Assembly: GCA_959599615.1 (NCBI GenBank)
Contig: CAUGKA010000133.1
Location: forward strand, 1-5,464
Direction of reading: 5' to 3'
From: an uncultured Collinsella sp.
GTDB lineage: Bacteria > Actinomycetota > Coriobacteriia > Coriobacteriales > Coriobacteriaceae
DNA: 5,464 nucleotides
The notes under the pieces are model-generated. The model worked only from the letters and a program-made list of their open reading frames with translations, searched no databases and had not been told where the DNA came from. Each line of letters begins with the position of its first letter. Position 1 is the stretch's first letter. Both the position numbers and the translations under genes were made by a program. Below are positions 1 through 4,826 of the stretch, one piece after another.

Positions 1-72
1 AAGGACGGCACGCACAGCTACGGCATCTACGAGGGCGGCGCGTTCCGTCACGTGATCCTGGAGGAGAAATAA
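1..72 (+). CDS. 3' end of an unidentified upstream gene (partial)
   Basis: Codons run in frame from base 1 to a TAA at 70-72 and give a 23-residue tail that includes GTHSYGIYEGGAFRHVILEE. Nearly every third position is G or C, matching the confirmed genes, so this looks like real coding sequence. The mazG start codon lies two bases after the stop, and the Shine-Dalgarno bases for mazG (GAGGAG, 61-66) are the final Glu-Glu codons here. The two genes are therefore probably co-transcribed and translationally coupled. I do not recognise the family from this short tail and assign no function. Confidence 0.7.
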   Translation, partial: KDGTHSYGIYEGGAFRHVILEEK

Positions 73-74
73 TC

Positions 75-935
75 ATGGCGCAGCACATGGCTCAGCAAAA
101 TGCCGAGGGCTCGCGCGATCTGTTCACGCTGGTCGACGCGTCGGCCGAGCTGCAGCATCTGGTGCAGACCATCTGGCGCCTGCGTCAGCCCGACGGCTGT
201 CCGTGGGACCGCGAGCAGACGCACCGCAGCATTGGCAAGAACATGATCGAGGAGGCCTATGAGGCGCTCGACTGCATCGAGGCCGACGATGCCATGCATC
301 TGCGCGAGGAGCTGGGTGACGTACTCATGCAGGTGGTGCTGCATGCGCAGATTGCGACGGACGCCGGCGAGTTTACGCTGGCCGACGTGGCACGCGATAT
401 CGACGCCAAGCTCATTCGCCGCCACCCACACGTGTTTGGCGATGCGGATGCAGAGAGCTCCGACGAGGTGCTCAAGATCTGGGATGAGGTTAAGCTTGCC
501 GAGAAGGCTGCCAAGGACAAGGCCGTGGCGGCAGGCGAGGCTGCGCCCGAGGGCCTGCTCGACGGTGTGCCCACGCATCTGCCGGCACTGATGCAGGCGC
601 AGAAGGTGTCGCGCAAGGCGGCTGCCGTGGGCTTTGAGTGGGAGACGGTCCAGGATGTGTGGGACGAGGTCGCCGAGGAGCGTGCCGAGTTTGAGGCCGA
701 GGAGCCCGGCTCGCCCGAGCGCGAGATGGAGTTTGGCGACCTGCTCTTTGCCCTAGTCAACGTTGCGCGCAAGGAGGGGATTGACGCCGAGAGCGCCCTG
801 CGTGCCAGCACGGCAAAGTTCCGCCGCCGCTGGGCCGCGATGGAGCAGATGGCGGCCGACGCCCACGTGGATCTGGCCGAGCTTTCGACCCACGGCCTCA
901 ATGACCTCTGGGATGCCGCAAAGGCAGAGGAGTAA
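75..935 (+). CDS. mazG: MazG nucleoside triphosphate pyrophosphohydrolase
   Basis: Predicted cytoplasmic enzyme that hydrolyses (d)NTPs to NMP and pyrophosphate, cleaning the nucleotide pool. The 286-residue protein has the full two-domain MazG layout. The N-terminal domain opens with LRQPDGCPWDREQTHRSI (about 36-53). It then carries a metal-binding EExxE...ExxD pattern (E59, E60, E63, E79, D82) and RRHPHVFGD (115-123). The C-terminal repeat has KVSRKAAAVGFEW (177-189), E198/E201/E205 and EMEFGDLLFALVN (217-229) with E219 and D222. Length is slightly above the roughly 263 residues of E. coli MazG because of about 20 extra residues at the N-terminus. The ATG at 75 has GAGGAG eight bases upstream; Met5 (base 87) is a weaker alternative. 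Both metal sites look intact. In E. coli MazG also lowers ppGpp, a role that cannot be read from sequence here. Confidence 0.96.
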   Translation: MAQHMAQQNAEGSRDLFTLVDASAELQHLVQTIWRLRQPDGCPWDREQTHRSIGKNMIEEAYEALDCIEADDAMHLREELGDVLMQVVLHAQIATDAGEFTLADVARDIDAKLIRRHPHVFGDADAESSDEVLKIWDEVKLAEKAAKDKAVAAGEAAPEGLLDGVPTHLPALMQAQKVSRKAAAVGFEWETVQDVWDEVAEERAEFEAEEPGSPEREMEFGDLLFALVNVARKEGIDAESALRASTAKFRRRWAAMEQMAADAHVDLAELSTHGLNDLWDAAKAEE

Positions 936-941
936 GACTGC

Positions 942-983
942 GGGGGCGACGGGACGGACTTTCTCATCGCCCCCATTATTTTT
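942..983 (+). terminator. Rho-independent terminator after mazG
   Basis: A perfect 8-bp stem, GGGGGCGA (942-949) with TCGCCCCC (967-974), encloses a 17-nt loop and is followed by ATTATTTTT. It begins seven bases after the mazG stop and separates mazG from the eno promoter. The loop is longer than usual, which lowers certainty slightly. Confidence 0.75.
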
Positions 984-991
984 CAAAAAGA

Positions 992-1021
992 TTGTATCCC
1001 TTGGCTAACTTAGGGCATAAT
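992..1021 (+). promoter_or_regulatory. Probable sigma70-type promoter of eno
   Basis: CATAAT at 1016-1021 matches five of six bases of the TATAAT -10 consensus. TTGTAT at 992-997, 18 bases upstream, is a weak -35 element. The site lies just after the mazG terminator in an AT-rich pocket of otherwise GC-rich DNA. Transcription would start near 1028, giving a leader of about 95 nt before eno. Inferred from position and consensus only. Confidence 0.55.
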
Positions 1022-1047
1022 GCAAAAAGTGCGATAAGGCTAACTTA
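1003..1047 (+). repeat. Exact 10-base direct repeat bracketing the eno -10 box
   Basis: GGCTAACTTA occurs at 1003-1012, between the -35 and -10 boxes, and again at 1038-1047, just after the predicted start of transcription. The copies begin 35 bases apart. The second sits in a palindrome, ATAAG-GCTAA-CTTAT (1035-1049), with perfect 5-bp arms; around the first only an imperfect version exists. Placement over the promoter suggests a paired operator for a repressor. The core resembles the right half of the DtxR/IdeR metal-repressor consensus (TWAGGTWAGSCTWACCTWA), but that link is inference. Confidence 0.45.
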
Positions 1048-1127
1048 TGAACCTGCGCGCCGCTGTAGCGTGCAAGCCGTGTCGCCAAGCATTCAACCCG
1101 TTTCCAAGTGAGAGGGAGACAACATGA
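1047..1127 (+). CDS. Possible 26-codon leader peptide overlapping eno
   Basis: An ATG at 1047 opens a frame of 26 codons, MNLRAAVACKPC followed by RQAFNPFPSERETT. Its TGA at 1125-1127 overlaps the eno ATG as ATGA, the usual layout of translational coupling. AAGG at 1036-1039 lies seven bases before the ATG and could serve as a ribosome-binding site. The frame lies wholly inside the predicted eno leader. The peptide carries a CxxC pair (Cys9, Cys12). Against it: a stop-free run of 26 codons is not rare in GC-rich DNA, the ATGA overlap follows automatically from the eno sequence, and eno has its own good ribosome-binding site. A candidate only. Confidence 0.2.
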   Translation: MNLRAAVACKPCRQAFNPFPSERETT

Positions 1128-2413
1128 GCGATATTTTGGATGTCTACGGTCGCGAGGTACTCGACAGCCGCGGCAACCCCACCGTCGAGGTCGAGGTCGT
1201 GCTCGAGGACGGCAGCTTCGGCCGCGCGATGGTGCCTTCGGGCGCTTCGACCGGCGCCTTTGAGGCCTGCGAGCTGCGCGATGGCGACAAGGGTCGCTAC
1301 CTGGGCAAGGGCGTCTCGCAGGCCGTCGAGCACGTCAATAACGAGTGCGCTAACGCCGTCGTGGGCCTCGACGCCTTCGATCAGCGCACCGTCGATGCCG
1401 CGCTGATTGCCGCGGACGGTACCCCCAACAAGACCAAGCTCGGCGCCAACGCCATTCTGGGCGTGTCGCTGGCAGTTGCCCGCGCCGCTGCCGAGTCGGC
1501 GGGTCTTTCGCTGTACCAGTACCTGGGTGGCGTCAACGCCCACCTGCTGCCCACGCCCATGATGAACATTCTCAACGGCGGCGTGCATGCCGACAACAAC
1601 GTCGACTTCCAGGAGTTCATGATCATGCCGGTGGGCGCCCCGAGCTTTACCGAGGGCCTGCGTTGGTGCGCCGAGGTATACCACACCCTCAAGGGCGTGC
1701 TGCACGAGGCAGGCCTGGGCGGCGGCGTGGGCGACGAGGGTGGCTTTGCCCCCAACCTCAAGACCAACGCCGAGCCGTTCGAGTACATCACCAAGGCCGT
1801 GGAGAAGGCCGGCTTTAAGCCCGGTGTCGACTTCATGTACGCCATGGACCCGGCCTCGACCGAGTTCTACAACGCCGAGACCGGCATGTACGAGCTCAAG
1901 GGCGAGGGCGTGGAGTACACGAGTGCCCAGATGGTCGATTACTGGGAGAAGCTCGTCGACACCTATCCCATCATCTCCATCGAGGACGGCATGGCCGAGG
2001 AGGACTGGGACGGCTGGGTCGAGCTGACCCGCCGCATTGGCAACAAGGTGCAGCTGGTGGGCGACGACCTGTTCGTCACCAACACCGAGCGCCTCAAGAA
2101 GGGCATCAAGCTGGGCGCCGCCAACGCGATCCTGGTCAAGGTCAACCAGATCGGCACGCTCACCGAGTCGCTCGAGGCCATCGAGACCGCCAAGGAGGCC
2201 GGCTACGCCTGCATCGTGAGCCACCGCTCCGGCGAGACCGAGGATTCCACGATCGCCGACCTGGTCGTGGGCGTCAATGCCGGCCAGATCAAGTCGGGCG
2301 CCCCGTGCCGTAGCGACCGCATCGCCAAGTACAACCAGCTCATCCGTATCGAGGACGAGCTCGAGGGCAGCGCGCGCTACGCCGGTAAGACCGCGTTCTA
2401 CAACATTCGCTAA
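1124..2413 (+). CDS. eno: Enolase (phosphopyruvate hydratase)
   Basis: Cytoplasmic glycolytic enzyme that interconverts 2-phosphoglycerate and phosphoenolpyruvate with Mg2+. At 429 residues it has the normal bacterial length and is intact. Visible signatures are REVLDSRGNPTVEVEV near the start, the mobile-loop PSGASTG (38-44) and KLGANAILGVSLA (105-117). They continue with NILNGGVHADN (148-158, H155), DFQEF with E164, VGDEGGFAPNL (202-212, E205) and the metal ligands D242, E287 (SIEDG) and D314 (GDDLFVTN). Catalytic K339 lies in LVKVNQIGTLTE; SHRSGETED (366-374) and K390 complete the site. The chosen ATG has GAGGGAG (1112-1118) five bases upstream, and the N-terminus MSDILDVYGRE aligns with the family start. 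It appears to be a single-gene unit with its own promoter and terminator, separated from mazG on one side and ftsB on the other. Confidence 0.99.
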   Translation: MSDILDVYGREVLDSRGNPTVEVEVVLEDGSFGRAMVPSGASTGAFEACELRDGDKGRYLGKGVSQAVEHVNNECANAVVGLDAFDQRTVDAALIAADGTPNKTKLGANAILGVSLAVARAAAESAGLSLYQYLGGVNAHLLPTPMMNILNGGVHADNNVDFQEFMIMPVGAPSFTEGLRWCAEVYHTLKGVLHEAGLGGGVGDEGGFAPNLKTNAEPFEYITKAVEKAGFKPGVDFMYAMDPASTEFYNAETGMYELKGEGVEYTSAQMVDYWEKLVDTYPIISIEDGMAEEDWDGWVELTRRIGNKVQLVGDDLFVTNTERLKKGIKLGAANAILVKVNQIGTLTESLEAIETAKEAGYACIVSHRSGETEDSTIADLVVGVNAGQIKSGAPCRSDRIAKYNQLIRIEDELEGSARYAGKTAFYNIR

Positions 2414-2485
2414 ACGGGCGAATTTGGCGAGGGGGAGGCTGACTCGGTTCCGTCCCGCCTTGACTGGATGCTGCAAAGCGCCATG

Positions 2486-2517
2486 GGCGCTGGGCCATAC
2501 GGCTCAGCGCCTTTTTT
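2486..2517 (+). terminator. Strong Rho-independent terminator after eno
   Basis: GGCGCTGGGCC (2486-2496) pairs with GGCTCAGCGCC (2501-2511) over 11 bp with one G-U pair, across a 4-nt loop, followed by six T's (2512-2517). It lies about 70 bases after the eno stop. A smaller hairpin, AGCGCC-ATG-GGCGCT (2477-2491), shares its left arm and could form first during transcription. Confidence 0.92.
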
Positions 2518-2556
2518 ATGTCGAGCAAAGGCTGGCGAAGGCGGTGCAGGCGCTCG

Positions 2557-2565
2557 TGCTATAAC
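2557..2565 (+). promoter_or_regulatory. Extended -10 promoter for ftsB-ppx
   Basis: TGCTATAAC has the TGn extension and five of six -10 bases. No convincing -35 box is seen at 16-18 bases upstream, which is tolerable for extended -10 promoters. It sits between the eno terminator and ftsB and would start RNA near 2572, about 37 nt before the chosen ftsB ATG. Confidence 0.6.
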
Positions 2566-2608
2566 TAAAGGACTTAGCGCAAACAAACCTCAACCGCACA
2601 AGGCGCAC

Positions 2609-3370
2609 ATGGATCAGATTTACGACAACAGGTACTATTCCGCCGGTTCGCGTGAGCCGTCGCCTCGCCGTGCGCGCACGGTGCAGCTCGGTGGGTCCGC
2701 CTACGCCGGCGCCGACCGCTCCGCGCAGCGCCCGACAAGTACCTCGCGCCCCAATGCTCAATCAAATACCTTGGCAGATGGACCGGTGCGCCCGGCACGT
2801 TCGTCGCATACGTCGCGTCCCTCGACTCAGGCACACGACAAATCGAGCAGGCCCTCGAACCGTTTTTCGGGCTCGGACTTTATGCGCTACGCCAACGACA
2901 ATGCGGTGGTCAAGGCGATCTATGACTTTACGCATGGCTCTCTGCGTCCGCTGTTTATCGGTATCGTGGTGGCGCTGGCGCTCGTGAGCCTGTATTTTCC
3001 CGTACGCGACCTGTACGTGGCAAAACGCTCGAGCGACATCTTGGCCAAGCAGGTCGAGATTCGCCAGCAATACAATGATGAACTGCAAAAAAGCGTCGAC
3101 AAGCTGCTCTCGGAGGAGGGTATCAAGGACGCGGCGTCCGAGGACCTGGGCCTGGTGATGCCCGGCGAGAAGAAGATTGACGTGCTAGGCTTGGACGACG
3201 ATTCGGACTCGTCGTCGAGCAAAAAGTCCTCAAACGCCAAGAAGGCCAGCGAAGTGGCCAAGGAAATCGAAGAAGTCGGCAAGGACGCGCCGTGGTACAT
3301 CCAGGCGCTCGACATGCTGTTTGGGTTTAACGGCGTCGAGGGCCAGACGGTCGTGTCCAACGGCAAATAG
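2609..3370 (+). CDS. ftsB: FtsB/DivIC-type septum formation initiator protein
   Basis: Predicted single-pass membrane protein of the divisome, the FtsB/DivIC partner of FtsL and FtsQ/DivIB in septum assembly. Of 253 residues, 1-110 are cytoplasmic and rich in Ser, Arg and Pro, probably disordered. Residues about 112-131 (LRPLFIGIVVALALVSLYFP) form the membrane helix. A coiled-coil-like stretch of about 138-170 follows, then the family-type DLGLVMPGEKKI (179-190). After that come an acidic Asp/Ser run, a Lys/Ser run, and KDAPWYIQALDMLFGF near the end. The frame stays open back to 2468, but that start would lie upstream of the eno terminator. The ATG at 2609 follows the extended -10 promoter and has a weak AAGG five bases upstream. 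Typical FtsB/DivIC proteins are near 100-130 residues, so the N-terminal and C-terminal extensions are notable, though long forms are known in Actinobacteria. The ppx-like gene follows after 20 bases. Confidence 0.85.
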   Translation: MDQIYDNRYYSAGSREPSPRRARTVQLGGSAYAGADRSAQRPTSTSRPNAQSNTLADGPVRPARSSHTSRPSTQAHDKSSRPSNRFSGSDFMRYANDNAVVKAIYDFTHGSLRPLFIGIVVALALVSLYFPVRDLYVAKRSSDILAKQVEIRQQYNDELQKSVDKLLSEEGIKDAASEDLGLVMPGEKKIDVLGLDDDSDSSSSKKSSNAKKASEVAKEIEEVGKDAPWYIQALDMLFGFNGVEGQTVVSNGK

Positions 3371-3390
3371 CGCCCGGAGGGGAGCCCGCA

Positions 3391-4395
3391 ATGACAAATT
3401 GCAAACGCTATAAGGTAGCCGCGATCGACCTGGGAACGGTGTCGTCGCGACTGGTGCTGGCGCAGGTCGAGGCCGGGGCGATCGTGGAATCGTCCAAGCA
3501 TACCGAGATTACCGACCTGGGCGAGGGCGTGGACGCGACGGGCCGCTTTTGCGAGGCGGCCGTTGAGCGTGTGCTCGCTGCGTGCCGTACGTTTGTGGAC
3601 GAGGCCCGTGCCTTTGGGGCCGTGTGCGTCTGCACCACGTGCACGAGTGCCGCGCGCGATGCGTCCAATGCCGCGCTGCTGCTGGACGGCCTGCGCGAGT
3701 TGGGGCTCAAACCACAGGTGATTCCGGGCGAGGTCGAGGCGCGCCTGACGTTTTTTGGCGTGGCGCACGACTTTGCCGGCGAGCGCATCATCGTCGCGGA
3801 TTCGGGCGGCGGGTCCACGGAACTCGCGACGGGCGTATACGCTCCGGAGCGCGGCGTCTTTGCGCTGGAGGGAACGCGCTCGCTGGACATCGGTTGCCGT
3901 CGCGTGACGGAGCGCTTTTTCTCTGCGTTGCCGCCCGCGGATGGCGAGCTTGCTGCCGCTGCCGCGTGGGCAGGCGAGCAGTTCGCCGCCTATTTTGAGG
4001 GCCTGCCTGTCGACTTTGAGCGCGCCGAACGCTTAGTCGCGGTGGGCGGCACGGTGACTACGCTGGTGGCTCTGGTCCACGAGCTGGAACCGTACGATTC
4101 GAGCTTTGTGCACCTACGCGAGCTGTCGCTGGAGCAGGTCTCGGCCGCTATCGAGCGCATGTCTGTATTGGACGCGGAAGGCATCGCCGCGCTACCGGGT
4201 GTACAGCCCAAACGCGCGGGCGTGATTCTGGCCGGCGCCGTGGTGATCCGCGAGCTCATGCGTGCCGGCGGCTACAAGACGCTCACCGTAAGCGAGAACA
4301 GCCTACTCGCCGGCATGGCCGCCACCATCAACGAGACCCTCGACGGCACAACCCCCACCATCGGCTGGACCCCCAGCCTCAGCACCCTCCAATAA
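3391..4395 (+). CDS. ppx: Ppx/GppA-family exopolyphosphatase/phosphatase
   Basis: Predicted cytoplasmic phosphatase of the actin-like ASKHA fold acting on polyphosphate and/or pppGpp. The 334 residues correspond to the short actinobacterial form, lacking the C-terminal HD-like domain of the roughly 500-residue E. coli Ppx. Motifs in order are AAIDLGTVSSRL (10-21, phosphate-1), TSAARDASN (85-93) and PGEVEARLTFFGV (112-124). E116 there aligns with catalytic E121 of E. coli Ppx. VADSGGGSTEL (135-145, D137 and E144), SLDIGCRRVTERFF, VAVGGTVTTL (GGT 219-221), LPGVQPKRAGVILAGA (from 268) and SENSLLAG (301-308) follow. Two motifs differ from the family: the usual GTNS is GTVS, and the usual GLREG is SLLAG. 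The ATG has GGAGG (3376-3380) ten bases upstream. It follows ftsB by 20 bases and is probably co-transcribed. Polyphosphate versus pppGpp preference cannot be decided from sequence. Confidence 0.93.
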   Translation: MTNCKRYKVAAIDLGTVSSRLVLAQVEAGAIVESSKHTEITDLGEGVDATGRFCEAAVERVLAACRTFVDEARAFGAVCVCTTCTSAARDASNAALLLDGLRELGLKPQVIPGEVEARLTFFGVAHDFAGERIIVADSGGGSTELATGVYAPERGVFALEGTRSLDIGCRRVTERFFSALPPADGELAAAAAWAGEQFAAYFEGLPVDFERAERLVAVGGTVTTLVALVHELEPYDSSFVHLRELSLEQVSAAIERMSVLDAEGIAALPGVQPKRAGVILAGAVVIRELMRAGGYKTLTVSENSLLAGMAATINETLDGTTPTIGWTPSLSTLQ

Positions 4396-4460
4396 GTTGC
4401 GGTGAAATACGGACTAAAATCGCCCTTTCGGGCCCCAAACAGTCCCTATTCCACCGCAAC
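4396..4460 (+). repeat. 65-nt inverted repeat starting at the ppx stop codon
   Basis: Left arm 4396-4415 (GTTGCGGTGAAATACGGACT) and right arm 4441-4460 are reverse complements at 18 of 20 positions. The 25-nt centre holds a smaller hairpin, GCCC-TTTC-GGGC (4422-4433). The left arm begins at the base right after the ppx TAA. No T-run follows the right arm, so this is not a standard intrinsic terminator. It could act as a 3' mRNA stabiliser or weak terminator, or be a copy of a dispersed palindromic repeat. The last is my preferred reading, from its symmetry and from the repeat-like sequence beside it. Confidence 0.8.
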
Positions 4461-4466
4461 TCAACA

Positions 4467-4520
4467 GCCGGCACTTAGGGATGCTCCTTTTCTGCCGGCA
4501 CCTGGGGACAGTCCTTGGGT
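4467..4520 (+). repeat. Degenerate tandem pair of 27-nt units
   Basis: Two adjacent 27-nt units, 4467-4493 and 4494-4520, both open with GCCGGCAC and share GGGA and TCCTT in register, with 19 of 27 bases identical. The second contains GGGGACAGTCCTT, a near-palindromic core, and ACAGTCC also occurs in the right arm of the neighbouring inverted repeat. This resembles REP-type intergenic repeats, but no transposase gene is present and the copy number elsewhere is unknown. I recognise nothing in the bases between here and 4580. Confidence 0.55.
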
Positions 4521-4580
4521 TGATATGGGCAGTCAAAAAAGCCCCGTCCCAAATTATCTGCTCTGCAGTTGACGGCGTTC

Positions 4581-4620
4581 AAAAGAAATGAGCCCGCATC
4601 CCCGGGGGACACGGGCCCGT
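4581..4620 (-). terminator. Duplicate copy of the tRNA-Leu terminator
   Basis: On the minus strand a 15-bp stem (4606-4620 with 4588-4602, including G-U pairs) with a 3-nt loop is followed by TTTCTTTT (4587 back to 4581). It is nearly identical to the hairpin after the intact tRNA-Leu, 196 bases to the right, and lies just downstream of a second tRNA 3' end. It would terminate any transcript of the 4631-4749 tRNA-like segment. Confidence 0.7.
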
Positions 4621-4648
4621 AAAAGCCAAATGGTAGGGGCGGTGGGAC
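4582..4648 (-). repeat. 67-nt direct repeat, copy A (tRNA 3' end plus terminator)
   Basis: Bases 4582-4648 match 4778-4844 at 59 of 67 positions without gaps, at a fixed offset of 196. Most differences fall in the short linker between terminator and tRNA end. On the minus strand the unit holds GTCCCACCGCCCCTACCA, that is the last two bases of the T-loop, the 3' T-stem and acceptor strands, the discriminator and CCA, followed by the terminator. Identity stops sharply inside the T-loop at 4648. A duplicated tRNA 3' end is typical of integration sites, and also of decayed tandem tRNA genes. Confidence 0.85.
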
Positions 4649-4749
4649 GTCTGCGCATTTGCTGCGCAAATACGCACCGGCTTCGGCCGCCTGTCGGCGC
4701 CCTCGCCGGCTCGCTACGGACGCTGCGCGTCCGCTTAACGCTCGCCCCC
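4631..4749 (-). pseudogene. tRNA-like segment with tRNA-Leu acceptor stem and CCA, body replaced by hairpins
   Basis: Read on the minus strand, GGGGGCG (4749-4743) and CGCCCCT-A-CCA (4641-4631) are the same acceptor strands and tail as in the intact tRNA-Leu nearby. They would close a 119-nt RNA. In place of D, anticodon and variable arms lie four compact hairpins: 4717-4733 (perfect 7 bp, 3-nt loop), 4693-4710 (7 bp with one G-U), 4678-4689 (perfect 4 bp; UUCG loop in the plus-strand reading) and 4652-4676 (11 positions with one C-A mismatch). The 5' T-stem strand and the TTCGA loop are absent, so it is not a normal tRNA. It may be a tRNA-Leu gene disrupted by a hairpin-rich insert, or a tRNA-like RNA. 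The 5' GGGGGCG match could be chance in such GC-rich sequence. Confidence 0.4.
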
Positions 4750-4751
4750 TC

Positions 4752-4775
4752 GCGGGTTCGAGTCCCGCCGGCATC
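4752..4775 (+). pseudogene. Isolated tRNA T-arm and acceptor remnant on the plus strand
   Basis: GCGGG-TTCGAGT-CCCGC (4752-4768) is a textbook T-arm: 5-bp stem and 7-nt loop with TTCGA. It is followed by CGGCATC (4769-4775), which would be the 3' acceptor strand. No matching GATGCCG, D-arm or anticodon arm is found upstream, and no CCA follows. It points opposite to the neighbouring tRNA-Leu and is probably a leftover tRNA 3' end or part of a repeat derived from one. Confidence 0.5.
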
Positions 4776-4777
4776 TT

Positions 4778-4816
4778 AAAGAAACGAGCCCGCATCCCTG
4801 GGGGACACGGGCCCGT
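4778..4816 (-). terminator. Rho-independent terminator of tRNA-Leu
   Basis: On the minus strand a 15-bp stem (4802-4816 with 4784-4798, three G-U pairs) and a 3-nt loop are followed by TTCTTT. It begins ten bases after the CCA end of tRNA-Leu. Together with the tRNA 3' end it forms copy B of the 67-nt repeat (4778-4844). Confidence 0.8.
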
Positions 4817-4826
4817 AAACAATACG

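Noticed and set aside
257..976. 239-codon minus-strand frame over mazG
   Set aside because: Ser/Ala/Arg-rich shadow of mazG that runs into the terminator; no recognisable protein features.
1040..2476. 478-codon open frame on the minus strand, antisense to eno
   Set aside because: It exactly shadows a complete, motif-perfect enolase gene. Long antisense frames are expected from strong G/C third-position bias, and the translation shows no family motifs.
2468..2608. 47-codon N-terminal extension of ftsB in the same open frame
   Set aside because: It would have to be translated through the eno terminator hairpin and T-run, and the extended -10 promoter at 2557-2565 lies inside it. The ATG at 2609 fits the promoter.
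4521..4550. Minus-strand intrinsic terminator suggested by GGGGC followed by TTTTTT
   Set aside because: No upstream strand pairs with the GGGACGGGGC segment to make a stem before the T-run.
4631..4749. A second functional tRNA gene
   Set aside because: There is no anticodon arm, no 5' T-stem strand and no TTCGA loop, so it was annotated as tRNA-like or pseudogene only.
4475..4822. 115-codon minus-strand frame across the tRNA-like and terminator repeats
   Set aside because: Its translation (for example PAGLEPARGRAL) comes from reading the complement of a tRNA T-arm and terminator stems, a common source of spurious proteins.
4396..4826. CRISPR array
   Set aside because: The repeats are two-copy, degenerate or differently sized, with no regular repeat-spacer pattern and no cas genes nearby.
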